Shown: positions 26,812 to 35,763, numbered from the stretch's first letter. The stretch: DNA of 64,000 nucleotides from Croceicoccus marinus (GCF_001661675.2 NZ_CP019602.1:1-64000), one strand, 5' to 3'. Notes: generated by a model from the letters alone, not told the origin. Numbers and translations are program-made.

Positions 26812-28281
26812 TTGGCAAAGTTCGAACCGCGCGACCGCAAGGTCAAGATCCTCGCCACGCTGGGCCCTGCCAGCGCCAATCCCGACATGATCGCGCGGCT
26901 GCACCGCGCCGGCGCCGATGCGTTCCGCATCAACATGAGCCATGCGGACCACGAGACGCATGCCAAGACCTTTGCCGCGATCCGCGAGTACGAGGCGAAG
27001 ATCGGGCAGCCGATCGGCATATTGTGCGACCTGCAGGGCCCCAAGCTGCGCGTCGGCAAGTTCGAGAACGGGCGCACCGTGATCCCGCACGGGCGCCATT
27101 TCACGCTGGACCGCAATCCCGAGCCGGGGAACGAGAACCGCGTCGAGCTGCCGCATCCCGAATTGTTCGGCCTTTTGCAAAAGGGGCAGCGCCTGTTGCT
27201 GGACGACGGCAAGCTGCGGCTGCGCGTGATCCGCGCGGACGAGAACGAGATATTGTGCAGCGCCGAGGTCGGCGGCGTGATCTCGGACCGCAAGGGCGTG
27301 AACGTGCCCGATGCCGAGGTGCCGATCCCCGCGCTGACCGACAAGGACCGCCGCGACCTGGCCTTTGCCATCCAGCAGAAGGCCGACTGGATCGGCCTGT
27401 CCTTCGTGCAGCGCCCCGAGGATCTGGCCGAGGCGCGCAAGCTGATGGGCGGATACGGCGCGCTGATGGCCAAGATCGAGAAGCCGCTGGCGGTGCGCCA
27501 TCTGGACGAGATCCTGGAGATGTCGGACGGGCTGATGGTCGCGCGCGGCGATCTGGGCGTGGAATTGAATCCAGAGGAAGTGCCCCCGCTGCAGAAGCGC
27601 ATCGTCCAGCAGGCGCGCAAGGCGGGCAAGCCCGTCGTCGTCGCCACGCAGATGCTGGAATCCATGATCGAGAGCCCCGCGCCGACCCGCGCCGAGGTGT
27701 CCGACGTGGCGAACGCGGTCTATGACGGCGCGGATGCGGTGATGCTGTCGGCGGAAACCGCGGCGGGCCAGTGGCCCGAGGAAGCGGTCACCATCATGCA
27801 CCGCATCGCCAAGCAGGTCGAAAAGGACCCCGGCTATGACGAGCGGATCTCGCTGGGCCGGGTGACGCCCGATGCGACGACGTCGGACGCGCTGGCGGAG
27901 GCATGTGCCTCGATCTCGCGGGCGCTGAAGATCTCGGCGATCACGGTGTTCACCTCGTCCGGATCGTCGGCGCGCCGCGTGGCGCGCGAGCGGCCCAGGG
28001 TTCCGCTGCTGGTGCTGACGCCCTCGCTGATCACGGCGCGGCGCGTGGCGCTGCTCTGGGGCGCGCATGCGGTGCGGACCAAGGACATCGGCAGCTTCGA
28101 GGAAATGATCGGCAAGGGCAAGCGCATGGCGCTGCGCCACGGGTTCGGCGAAGCGGGCGCGCGGGTCATCGTGCTGGCGGGCGTGCCGTTCGGCAAGCCG
28201 GGCGCGACCAACCTGCTGCATGTCGTCACGCTGCAGGGCGACGAGCTGGCGCGGCACAAGAGCGAGACATCGGGCAAGTGA
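26812..28281 (+). CDS. pyk: Pyruvate kinase
   Basis: Pyruvate kinase converts phosphoenolpyruvate and ADP to pyruvate and ATP. The 489-residue protein has KVKILATLGPASANPDMI at its start, DLQGPKLRVGKF near residue 75, the active-site AKIEKPLAV (Lys near residue 222), DGLMVARGDLGVEL and ATQMLESMIESP. A C-terminal allosteric domain is present. The start is TTG at 26812: no ATG or GTG in frame lies between the upstream stop and the conserved residues, and no strong ribosome site is seen. This suggests weak or leader-dependent initiation, or an upstream sequencing error. Divergent from the DUF1244 gene. Confidence 0.95.
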   Translation: MAKFEPRDRKVKILATLGPASANPDMIARLHRAGADAFRINMSHADHETHAKTFAAIREYEAKIGQPIGILCDLQGPKLRVGKFENGRTVIPHGRHFTLDRNPEPGNENRVELPHPELFGLLQKGQRLLLDDGKLRLRVIRADENEILCSAEVGGVISDRKGVNVPDAEVPIPALTDKDRRDLAFAIQQKADWIGLSFVQRPEDLAEARKLMGGYGALMAKIEKPLAVRHLDEILEMSDGLMVARGDLGVELNPEEVPPLQKRIVQQARKAGKPVVVATQMLESMIESPAPTRAEVSDVANAVYDGADAVMLSAETAAGQWPEEAVTIMHRIAKQVEKDPGYDERISLGRVTPDATTSDALAEACASISRALKISAITVFTSSGSSARRVARERPRVPLLVLTPSLITARRVALLWGAHAVRTKDIGSFEEMIGKGKRMALRHGFGEAGARVIVLAGVPFGKPGATNLLHVVTLQGDELARHKSETSGK

Positions 28282-28386
28282 CCGGCCCGGCGGTTTGCGA
28301 TTGAAGTCGCCGCGTGTTTGAAAGGGCCAATCGCATAAGCGGGCCAATCGCTTGACGGGAATCGCGGCGCGCCGCATGGCGCGGCC

Positions 28387-29397
28387 ATGACCACGCGCCT
28401 TTTCGTTTCCGACAATTCCGCCGCCGTCCACCCGCATGTGTGGGAAGCGATGCGCGCCGCCGATGCGCCCGACATGCCCTATGACGGCGATGCGCTGTCG
28501 CAGGGGCTGGACGCGCGCTTTTCCGCGCTGTTCGGGCGCGAATGCGCGGTGGTATGGGCGGGCACCGGCACGGCGGCCAATGCGCTGGCGCTGGCCTGCC
28601 TGACGCCGCCGTTCGGCGGGATCGTGTGCCATTACGACGCCCATGTCGAAGCCGACGAAGGCGGCGCGCCCGAATTCTTCACGCATGGCGCCAAGCTGAT
28701 GCTGGCACAGGGCGAGGGCGCCAAGGTCACGCCCGAGACCATCGCGGCCGTCATCGACCCGATCCGCAACGACGTGCACCGTGTGCAGCCGGTGACCCTG
28801 GCGCTGACGCAGGCGACCGAGCAGGGGCGCGTCTATACGCCCGATGAGCTGGCGGCGCTGACAGCGTTTGCGCGCGAACGCGGCCTGCGGGTGCATCTGG
28901 ACGGGGCGCGTTTCGCCAATGCGGTGGCACATCTGGGCTGCTCTGCGGCAGAGGCGGCGGCGGTGCAGGGGATCGACAGTCTGAGTTTCGGCTTCATCAA
29001 GAACGGCGGGATGGGGGCCGAGGCGTTGCTGCTGTTCGATACCGCGCTGGCCGACCAGTGCCGCCGCCGCCACAAGCGCGCGGGGCAGCTGCAGTCAAAG
29101 GGCCGCTACATGGCGGCGCAGCTGCATGCGATGCTGGACGACGACATCTGGCTTGAGAACGGCCGCGCCGCCAACCGCGCCGCGCGGATCGTGGCCGAAG
29201 CCGCGCCCGAACGCCTGCTGGATCAGGTCGATGCGAACGAGGTCTTCATGCGGCTCTCTTCCGACGAGCGGGAGGCTTTGCGCGCGCAGGGTTTCGCATT
29301 CTACGACTGGTCGGACACATCCGCGCGTTTCGTGACCGCATGGAACACCAGCGCCGAGGATGCGGGCGCGCTGGCGTCGGCGCTGTCCGCGCTGTGA
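28387..29397 (+). CDS. Threonine aldolase-family PLP enzyme
   Basis: A 336-residue fold-type I PLP enzyme of the low-specificity L-threonine aldolase / beta-eliminating lyase family. It splits beta-hydroxy amino acids such as threonine to glycine and an aldehyde. Conserved parts are RLFVSDNSAAVHPHVWEAM, VWAGTGTAANALAL, RGLRVHLDGARFANAVAHLG (Asp that contacts PLP) and SFGFIKNGGMGAEA with the PLP lysine near residue 206. Its stop overlaps the GTG start of the following EamA transporter (GTGA), so the pair is probably translated together. Confidence 0.9.
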   Translation: MTTRLFVSDNSAAVHPHVWEAMRAADAPDMPYDGDALSQGLDARFSALFGRECAVVWAGTGTAANALALACLTPPFGGIVCHYDAHVEADEGGAPEFFTHGAKLMLAQGEGAKVTPETIAAVIDPIRNDVHRVQPVTLALTQATEQGRVYTPDELAALTAFARERGLRVHLDGARFANAVAHLGCSAAEAAAVQGIDSLSFGFIKNGGMGAEALLLFDTALADQCRRRHKRAGQLQSKGRYMAAQLHAMLDDDIWLENGRAANRAARIVAEAAPERLLDQVDANEVFMRLSSDEREALRAQGFAFYDWSDTSARFVTAWNTSAEDAGALASALSAL

Positions 29398-30422
29398 GCC
29401 CCCCGCCGTCGGCGAATGGCGCGCAGGCCTCGCTGCTGAAGCGCTGGGGGCCGTTCGTCCTTGTCACGCTGATCTGGAGTTCGACCTGGCTGGTCATCAA
29501 GGACCAGATCGGGCTGGGCACGCCGGGCTGGTCGATCACCCTGCGCTTTGCCATCGCCACGATAGGCATGTTCCTGCTGTGCGCGGTCAGGGGCGACGGC
29601 TGGCGGCTGAAACCGGGGTGGCTGCCGGTCGTGGGACTGGGGGGGATCTGCCAGTTCACCGGCAATTTCCAGTTCGTCTACCGCGCAGAGCAATATCTGA
29701 CGTCTGGCATCGTCGCGGTGTTCTTCGGCCTGCTGCTGGTGCCCAATGCGATCCTGTCGCGGCTGGTGCTGGGGCAGCGAAGTTCCAAGCGGTTCATCGT
29801 CGGATCGGGCATCGCGATCGCGGGCATCATGCTGCTGTTCGCGCATGAATACCGGACCGCCGGAGTGGACCGCGGGGTCGTCGCGGGGATCGTGCTGGCG
29901 ACGCTGGCCATGCTGGCGGCTTCCATCGCCAATATCACGCAGGCGACGCCCGCCGCGCATCGCCAGCCGTTCCTGCCGATGCTGGCGTGGTCGATGGCGC
30001 TGGGCACGGTGATCGACGCGGCGCTGGCGCTGGGGATGGAAGGCTGGCCGGTGTGGCCCGATGGCTGGCGCTATTACGCGGGGGTCGGCTATCTCGCGAT
30101 CATCGGGTCGGTCGCGACCTTTCCGCTCTATTTCGGGCTGGTGCGCACGATGGGGGCCGGGCAGGCGGCCTATGTCGGGGTGGCGGTGCCGCCGATCGCC
30201 ATGCTGATCTCGACCCTGTTCGAAGGCTATCAGTGGAGCGTCATGGCCGCGGGCGGGGTGGCGCTGGCGATGGTCGGGCTGATCATCGCGATCCGCACAC
30301 GCCCCAAGCCGCGCAGCACCAAGGGCGAGGCCGAACCGCCGCTATCCGCCGAGACCGCGATCCGCGAGGCTGGGCGGGTCGCTGGCCGCGAGGCCGGCCG
30401 AACCCCCGAGCGCGAGCCCTGA
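29394..30422 (+). CDS. EamA/DMT-family transporter
   Basis: A 342-residue membrane protein with ten predicted transmembrane segments arranged as two five-helix EamA repeats. FVLVTLIWSSTWLVIKDQIG opens the first, and GVGYLAIIGSVATFPLYFGL lies in the second. DMT proteins usually export amino acids or small metabolites. GTG at 29394 overlaps the threonine aldolase stop by four bases. The coupling suggests export of a threonine/glycine-related compound, which is inference. The last 27 residues (AETAIREAG repeats) lie over the 3' end of the convergent SDR gene. Confidence 0.88.
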   Translation: MSPPPSANGAQASLLKRWGPFVLVTLIWSSTWLVIKDQIGLGTPGWSITLRFAIATIGMFLLCAVRGDGWRLKPGWLPVVGLGGICQFTGNFQFVYRAEQYLTSGIVAVFFGLLLVPNAILSRLVLGQRSSKRFIVGSGIAIAGIMLLFAHEYRTAGVDRGVVAGIVLATLAMLAASIANITQATPAAHRQPFLPMLAWSMALGTVIDAALALGMEGWPVWPDGWRYYAGVGYLAIIGSVATFPLYFGLVRTMGAGQAAYVGVAVPPIAMLISTLFEGYQWSVMAAGGVALAMVGLIIAIRTRPKPRSTKGEAEPPLSAETAIREAGRVAGREAGRTPEREP

Positions 30423-31220
30423 TGCCAGATCGGCGGCGAGGCAGGCGGCCAGCCCCTCGCGGTAGGTGGGATAGAGCGGCTGCCATTCCAGCACGCGCTT
30501 TGCCTTGATATTCGCGACGCGCCGGTTCTCGGCATAGAAGCCGCGCGCCATGGGAGAGAGATCGACTTCTTCCAGGCTTTGCAGCGGCGGCGGGGCGGTG
30601 CCCAGCAGGCGGCAGGCTTCCTCGATCACATCGTTCTGCGGGCAGGGCAGGTCGTCGGACAGATTATAGGCACCGCGCGGCGCACGCTGCCTAAGCGCAA
30701 GGGCGACCCCCTCGGCGATGTCGCGGACATGGACGCGGCTGAACACCTGTCCCGGAATGTCGATGCGATTGGCGCGGCCTTCTCGCACGCGGTCCAATGC
30801 GCTGCGCCCCGGCCCGTATATGCCGGGCAGGCGGAATACCCGCGCGCCCAGCCCCAGCCATGCCCGGTCCGCCTCGCTGCGGGCCGAGCGCCTGCCGGTG
30901 CCGGTGGGCGCGGTTTCGTCGACCCAGGCCCCATCCGCATCGCCATAGACGCCGGTGGAGGAGAGATAGCCGGTCCAGCCGCCGAACTTCGCCAGGTCGC
31001 TGCCATAGGCGGTCAGCACCGGATCGCTGCCGCTCTGCCGGTCGGGCGGGACCGAGGACAGGACCGCGTCCGCCTTGCCGAGCGAAAAGCGCACCGCGTC
31101 GGTGTCGCCGAAGTCCAGCGTGCCGTCGCTGCCGGTCGCCTCTACCGCCCAGCCATGCGGTTCGAGCCGCGCCGCCAGATGTTTCGCCGTATAGCCGAGC
31201 CCGAAGATCAATAATCGCAT
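30342..31220 (-). CDS. SDR-family NAD(P)-dependent epimerase (YeeZ-like)
   Basis: A 292-residue extended short-chain dehydrogenase. The N-terminal LIFGLGYTAKHLAARL is the Rossmann dinucleotide-binding loop (GxGxxA variant). The active-site region has YLSSTGVYGDADGAWVDET, with the catalytic YxxxK tyrosine absent or displaced, as in the YeeZ-like subgroup. RLPGIYGPGRSALDRV is the typical substrate-binding segment of this group. The C-terminal 27 codons overlap the EamA gene on the opposite strand, so one of the two tails is probably not essential. Substrate unknown. Confidence 0.82.
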   Translation of the reverse strand: MRLLIFGLGYTAKHLAARLEPHGWAVEATGSDGTLDFGDTDAVRFSLGKADAVLSSVPPDRQSGSDPVLTAYGSDLAKFGGWTGYLSSTGVYGDADGAWVDETAPTGTGRRSARSEADRAWLGLGARVFRLPGIYGPGRSALDRVREGRANRIDIPGQVFSRVHVRDIAEGVALALRQRAPRGAYNLSDDLPCPQNDVIEEACRLLGTAPPPLQSLEEVDLSPMARGFYAENRRVANIKAKRVLEWQPLYPTYREGLAACLAADLASGLALGGSAGLAASDPPSLADRGLGG

Positions 31221-31353
31221 CGCCCCTAGTTAGGGTGCCGGCGGCCCACCGCGTAGGGGCGGCCGCCCGATTGGCGATAAAATACGGCGGACGGGCGGCC
31301 GGATGGCACAATAGGGCTTGAGAAAACCGCCGCAAACCGCATCTATCACAACC

Positions 31354-34011
31354 ATGGATATCGCCCGAAACCCCGCCAGCATTCCCGGCAACGCCAGCCT
31401 GGCCGATGCCGCCCCCGAACCCACCGCGCCCGACACGATCCGCCGCCTGGATTATCAGCCGCCGGCTTGGCTGGTGCCGGACATCGCGCTGGAATTCGAT
31501 CTGGGGATCGAGTTGACCAAGGTGCGCGCGACGCTGACCGTGCGGCAGAACCCCGATGCCGCGCGCGACCAGACGCTGCATCTGTGCGGCGACAATCTTG
31601 CCGCCATGGACCTGCTGGTCGACGGCAATCCCGCCGAGGGGTGGAGCATGAGCGGGTCGAACCTGCTGCTGCCGCTGCCCGGCGACGCGCACGAGGTGAC
31701 GATCGAGACGCATCTGCACCCGGCCACCAACAGCCAGCTGATGGGGCTGTATGCCTCGAACGGGATGCTGTGCACCCAGTGCGAGGCGGAAGGGTTCCGC
31801 CGCATCATGTTCTTTCCCGACCGGCCCGACGTGCTGTCGCGTTATACCGTGCGGATGAAGGGCGACCGGGGGGCGTTTCCGATCCTGCTGTCGAACGGCG
31901 ACATGACCGCCAGCGGAGAAGACGAGGACGGCACGCACTGGGCCGAATGGACCGATCCGTGGCCCAAGCCGTCCTATCTGTTCGCGCTGGTCGCGGGCGA
32001 CCTGGTGGCGCGCAGGGACGGCTTCACCACCATGGGCGGGCGCAAGGTGGACCTGGCCGTATGGGTGCGTCCGGGGGACGAGGACCGCACCGAACATGCG
32101 ATGCGCAGCCTGATCAATTCGATGAAATGGGACGAGGAGGTGTTCGGCCGCGAATACGACCTCGATACCTTCAACATCGTGGCGGTGTCCGATTTCAACA
32201 TGGGCGCGATGGAGAACAAGGGCCTCAATATCTTCAACACGCGCTATATCCTGGCCGATCCCGATACCGCCACCGATGGCGATTTCGACGCGGTCGAGGG
32301 CGTGGTGGGGCACGAGTATTTCCACAACTGGTCGGGCAACCGGGTGACCTGCCGCGACTGGTTCCAGCTGAGCCTGAAGGAAGGCTTCACCGTGCTGCGC
32401 GACCAGATGTTCAGCGCGGACATGGGGAGCGAGGCGGTCAAGCGGATCGAGGATGTGCGGATCCTGCGCGCGGCCCAGTTCCCCGAGGATTCGGGGCCGC
32501 TGGCGCACCCCATACGCCCCGATTCCTATCAGGAAATCAGCAATTTCTATACCGCGACCGTCTATAACAAGGGCGCGGAAGTCATTCGCATGATGCGCAC
32601 CATGGCGGGGCCTGAGAAGTTCCGCCAGGGCAGCGACCTGTATTTTCAGCGCCATGACGGCGAGGCCGCCACCTGCGAGGATTTCGTCAAGGCGATGGAG
32701 GACGGCGCGGGGCTGGACCTGTCGCAGTTCCGCCTGTGGTACGAACAGGCGGGAACGCCGCGCGTCAATGTGGCGATGACCCATGATGCGGGAAGCGGCA
32801 AGGTCACGCTTGAGGTGAAGCAGCAGGTGCCCGCGACGCCGGGCCAGCCGGTCAAGAAGCCGATGCCGATCCCGCTGAAGATCGCCCTGTTCGATCGCGG
32901 CACCGGCACGCATGACGGCGAACGCACGCTGCAGATCACCAAGGCGAGCGAGACGTTCACTTTCGGCGGGTTCGCGCAGCCGCCGGTGCTGTCGGCCAAT
33001 CGCGGCTTTTCAGCGCCGATCCAGCTTGAGACCGAGGCGAGCGACGCGGATCTGACATTCCTGGCCGCCAGCGACGACGACAGCTTCGCGCGGTACGAGG
33101 CGCTGCAGCAGCTGTTCACGCGCGAATTGCTGGGCGCGACCGACAGCGGCCCGAACGAGCCGCGCCGCGCCGCGATTGCCGAGGCGATGGGCGCGGTGAT
33201 CGACGACACCGCCATCGACGACATGATGCGCGGCGAATTGCTGATGCTGCCCGCGATCAATTTCCTGATCGAGCTGGCCGCCCCCGCCGATCCGGTCGCC
33301 CTGCACGAGGCGCGCGAACGGCTGAAGGCCTATCTGGGCACGCGGCTGCGGGGCCGCCTGACCGCGCTGCATGACCGCGCATCGACGGTGGCATATTCGC
33401 TGGATGCCGCCAGCCGCGGCGCGCGCAAGGTAAAGACGCAGGCGCTGATCCTGCTGGCGGCCGCCGACCGGGCCGAGACCGCCCGCCGGGCCGAGGCGCA
33501 ATATCGCGCGGCGGACAACATGACCGACCGGCAGGGCGCCCTGGCGGTGATGTCGGGGCTGGACGTGCCCGCGCGCGGCGAACTGCTGGCCGATTTCCAC
33601 GCCCGCTATGCCGATAACGCACTGGTGATCGACAAATGGTTCGCCATTCAGGCAAGCGCGCTGCGCAGCGACGTGCTCGACGCGGTCGAAACGCTGGCAG
33701 GGCATGAAGATTTCACCATGAAGAACCCCAACCGGGTACGCGCGCTTTACATGACGATGGCGGGCAATCCGTTCGCGTTCCACGATGCCAGTGGGCGCGG
33801 ATACCGGATGATCGCCGATCTGGTTTTGAAGCTGGACCCGATCAATCCGCAGACGGCGGCGCGCTTCGTGCCGTGGCTGGGCCGCTGGCGCAAGATCGAG
33901 CCGGTGCGCGCCGCGATGATGCGCGAGCAGCTGTCGCGCATCGCGGCGGCGCGCAGCCTGTCGAAGGACGTGCGCGAGCAGGTGACGAAAAGCCTGGATG
34001 CAAGCGCCTGA
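31354..34011 (+). CDS. pepN: Aminopeptidase N
   Basis: PepN is a cytoplasmic zinc metalloprotease (M1 family) that removes N-terminal residues from peptides. The 885-residue length and layout match E. coli PepN: N-terminal beta domain, thermolysin-like catalytic domain with GAMEN (near residue 285) and HEYFHNW followed 18 residues later by the third zinc ligand Glu (near residues 319-342), then DUF3458-type beta and long alpha-helical C-terminal domains. All catalytic residues are intact. MDIARNP at 31354 is used; a TTG 12 codons upstream is less likely. The 3' end overlaps the pgeF start by 14 bases. Confidence 0.96.
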   Translation: MDIARNPASIPGNASLADAAPEPTAPDTIRRLDYQPPAWLVPDIALEFDLGIELTKVRATLTVRQNPDAARDQTLHLCGDNLAAMDLLVDGNPAEGWSMSGSNLLLPLPGDAHEVTIETHLHPATNSQLMGLYASNGMLCTQCEAEGFRRIMFFPDRPDVLSRYTVRMKGDRGAFPILLSNGDMTASGEDEDGTHWAEWTDPWPKPSYLFALVAGDLVARRDGFTTMGGRKVDLAVWVRPGDEDRTEHAMRSLINSMKWDEEVFGREYDLDTFNIVAVSDFNMGAMENKGLNIFNTRYILADPDTATDGDFDAVEGVVGHEYFHNWSGNRVTCRDWFQLSLKEGFTVLRDQMFSADMGSEAVKRIEDVRILRAAQFPEDSGPLAHPIRPDSYQEISNFYTATVYNKGAEVIRMMRTMAGPEKFRQGSDLYFQRHDGEAATCEDFVKAMEDGAGLDLSQFRLWYEQAGTPRVNVAMTHDAGSGKVTLEVKQQVPATPGQPVKKPMPIPLKIALFDRGTGTHDGERTLQITKASETFTFGGFAQPPVLSANRGFSAPIQLETEASDADLTFLAASDDDSFARYEALQQLFTRELLGATDSGPNEPRRAAIAEAMGAVIDDTAIDDMMRGELLMLPAINFLIELAAPADPVALHEARERLKAYLGTRLRGRLTALHDRASTVAYSLDAASRGARKVKTQALILLAAADRAETARRAEAQYRAADNMTDRQGALAVMSGLDVPARGELLADFHARYADNALVIDKWFAIQASALRSDVLDAVETLAGHEDFTMKNPNRVRALYMTMAGNPFAFHDASGRGYRMIADLVLKLDPINPQTAARFVPWLGRWRKIEPVRAAMMREQLSRIAAARSLSKDVREQVTKSLDASA

Positions 34012-34780
34012 TCCGATGGGGCCCGACGTCATCACCGCCGCGCCGCTGGCCGGGGTGCCGCACGGCTTCCTGGGCCGGCGCGGCGGGGTGTCGGGCGGGG
34101 CCTATGCCTCGCTGAATGTCGGGACCGGGTCGCCCGACGATCCTGGCCTTGTCGAACGCAACCGGCGCATCGCAGCGGACGCGGTTCTGGCGGGCGTACA
34201 GTTGGCGACGGTGTACCAGGTGCATTCGGCATCGTGCGTGCCTGTTTCCGAACCCTGGCCGCTGGACGAGCGGCCGCATGCCGATGCGATGGTGACCGAC
34301 CGGCCCGGCGTGCTGGTGGGCATATTGACCGCCGATTGCGCACCGGTGCTGCTGGCCGACCGGCAGGCGGGCGTGGTGGGTGCGGCCCATGCGGGGTGGA
34401 AGGGCGCGATTGGCGGGGTGACCGACAATACCATCGCCGCGATGGAAGTGCTGGGCGCGGACCGCAGCCGCATCGCCGCCGCCATCGGCCCCTGCATCGC
34501 GCAGGCAAGCTATGAGGTGGATGAAGGCTTCCTCGTCCGTTTCTGTGAGGACGATCCGGCGAACGAACGCTTCTTCAAGCCCGGCAGGCCCGGTCACCAG
34601 CAATTCGACCTGGCCGGCTATGTCGCCGCGCGGCTGGCCGGCGCGGGCATCGGCACGGTGGCGATCACCGGGCAAGACACGCTGGCTGAGGAGGAGCGCT
34701 TCTTCTCGTACCGCCGCGCGGCCCTGGCGGGGGAGGCCAGCTATGGGCGGCAGATCAGCCTGATCGGAGTCGAGGGGTAG
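33998..34780 (+). CDS. pgeF: Peptidoglycan editing factor PgeF (YfiH family)
   Basis: PgeF, also described as a polyphenol oxidase/laccase-domain protein, removes wrongly incorporated serine from peptidoglycan precursors (known for E. coli). At 260 residues it carries GRRGGVSGGAYASLNVG, QVHSASCV, the metal-site block TADCAPVLL followed by GAAHAGWKGAI, and IGPCIAQASYEVDE with the third cysteine. The His-Cys-His zinc set is complete. The start at 33998 overlaps pepN; an ATG six codons later (34016) is an equal alternative. pepN-pgeF look like one transcription unit. Confidence 0.9.
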   Translation: MQAPDPMGPDVITAAPLAGVPHGFLGRRGGVSGGAYASLNVGTGSPDDPGLVERNRRIAADAVLAGVQLATVYQVHSASCVPVSEPWPLDERPHADAMVTDRPGVLVGILTADCAPVLLADRQAGVVGAAHAGWKGAIGGVTDNTIAAMEVLGADRSRIAAAIGPCIAQASYEVDEGFLVRFCEDDPANERFFKPGRPGHQQFDLAGYVAARLAGAGIGTVAITGQDTLAEEERFFSYRRAALAGEASYGRQISLIGVEG

Positions 34781-34870
34781 AGGCGGGTTTTGCGGGTTTC
34801 GGACCGAGAGCGGACTTTCCGGTTACGACCCGATTGCGGTCATCTGCGAAAACGTGAGAAAAGCTTCACG

Positions 34871-35131
34871 ATGGTCAAATACATCTATTTGCAGCCCGAT
34901 GAGCAAATGCCAGAAGTAGCTGACGAGGATGCGTGGCTTATCGTTGAAGCAAGCGATGATGGTCGCTTCTTTGGCTCCGGCTACGGTTTCAGGGCGTCGG
35001 GAGAGGGCGTGTTTTACGCCTCCTCAGCAGAGAGCGATGTTACTCTGGAGGCGGCACTCGCCACAGCGACAGAGTGGGCACGTGAGCGAGGTGTTCCGAC
35101 AATCTGGGTTCAGACAAGTCCGGCCCTGTGA
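34871..35131 (+). CDS. Small acidic protein of unknown function
   Basis: This 86-residue open frame starts MVKYIYLQPDEQMPEVAD. It is acidic (theoretical charge clearly negative by inspection), contains FFGSGYGFRASGEGVFYASS in the middle, and ends RERGVPTIWVQTSPAL. No family is recognised. Codon use and GC content are visibly lower than in the flanking pepN/pgeF and hydrolase genes, which suggests acquired or fast-evolving DNA. An ORF extension upstream to 34790 is possible but unsupported. Directly after the stop an inverted-repeat segment begins (AATGTCCG). Real expression is plausible but unproven. Confidence 0.5.
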   Translation: MVKYIYLQPDEQMPEVADEDAWLIVEASDDGRFFGSGYGFRASGEGVFYASSAESDVTLEAALATATEWARERGVPTIWVQTSPAL

Positions 35132-35132
35132 A

Positions 35133-35219
35133 TGTCCGTTTCCCACCCCGAACTCGCCATCAACGGCACTCCGAGGGCCGCCAAAAGCTGTCTGGCAGCA
35201 AGCGACAACCTAGCGGACG
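35133..35219. repeat. Inverted-repeat element A after the small acidic gene
   Basis: A segment of about 87 bases is bounded by TGTCCG on the left and AGCGGACG on the right. The same arms bound element B, and a further GCGGAC is at 34810-34815 upstream of the small acidic gene. Confidence 0.45.
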
Positions 35220-35296
35220 TTAAGCCTAGCTTTAGTCAATGCATTGAAATAGGCCGCTCAATGGCTGCCAGCGGTTAAGTCGTGAGCGGGGGTCTT

Positions 35297-35554
35297 ATGG
35301 GTGTAGGTTTCTTTATTTTCGCCTCCTTCGGGGCCACATTTCTCGTCAGCAGTCTTGTCCATGCCTTTCTATCCCAAATGCGATTGAAAGTTATCGTGGC
35401 GGCAGCGTTGCTTCCTTGCATCGTGCTGTTCACCACAGGTGGAGGGCCATGGAACCTGTACACCATTTTGTTTGGTGTCAGTGTCGTCGGCTCGGCAATT
35501 GGTGCGACAGCCGCTGCGAGTCTAAGGGGAATTCAGAACCGACTGGGCTGGTGA
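35297..35554 (+). CDS. Small integral membrane protein of unknown function
   Basis: An 85-residue, strongly hydrophobic protein beginning MGVGFFIFASFGATFLVSSL. Three transmembrane segments are apparent (about residues 3-22, 33-50 and 55-75), followed by a short basic tail (SLRGIQNRLGW). No family is recognised. ATG 35297 is favoured over the in-frame GTG at 35282, but neither has a clear ribosome site. It lies in the same lower-GC islet as the gene at 34871 and is followed by the second inverted-repeat element. Could be a genuine short gene, a toxin-like membrane peptide, or unexpressed; I cannot distinguish these. Confidence 0.45.
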   Translation: MGVGFFIFASFGATFLVSSLVHAFLSQMRLKVIVAAALLPCIVLFTTGGGPWNLYTILFGVSVVGSAIGATAAASLRGIQNRLGW

Positions 35555-35571
35555 TTGCGCCAATCTGGGAA

Positions 35572-35643
35572 TGTCCGCTAACCACGACATTCCCGTCAAT
35601 CCAGCTGACCAGCCGTCGCGTCATAAGCGGACGTCGCCAAACC
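35572..35643. repeat. Inverted-repeat element B after the small membrane gene
   Basis: TGTCCGCTAA at the left end is mirrored by TAAGCGGACG at the right end (about 72 bases). The arms are the same as those of element A, so the two islet genes are each followed by the same kind of element. Confidence 0.55.
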
Positions 35644-35651
35644 CCGCGTCG

Positions 35652-35727
35652 GTCATTCCCGCGAAAGCGGGAATCCGGCGAGGCATGGCGGTAATGCGCT
35701 TTGGATCCCCGCCTGCGCGGGAATGAC
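35652..35727. repeat. REP-like repeat with GTCATTCCCGCG ends
   Basis: GTCATTCCCGCGAAAGCGGG at the left is matched in reverse by a CGCGGGAATGAC end at 35716-35727, and each end forms its own small hairpin. This GTCATTCCCGC type of dispersed intergenic repeat is known from many proteobacteria. Only one copy is in the window. Confidence 0.7.
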
Positions 35728-35763
35728 GTATGTGACAAACGGCGGCGAAAGCGGTCTGCCCCC

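Noticed and set aside
26695..29073. A 792-residue open frame on the minus strand opposite pyk and the aldolase
   Set aside because: Covers two well-conserved genes; no recognisable domain.
35213..35226. Integron attC-like core GTTAAGC beside element A
   Set aside because: It fits GTTRRRY by chance, but there is no matching RYYYAAC partner or integrase.
34781..35763. Anti-phage defence or toxin-antitoxin pair in the islet
   Set aside because: No toxin, nuclease, protease or DNA-binding motif could be recognised in either small protein.
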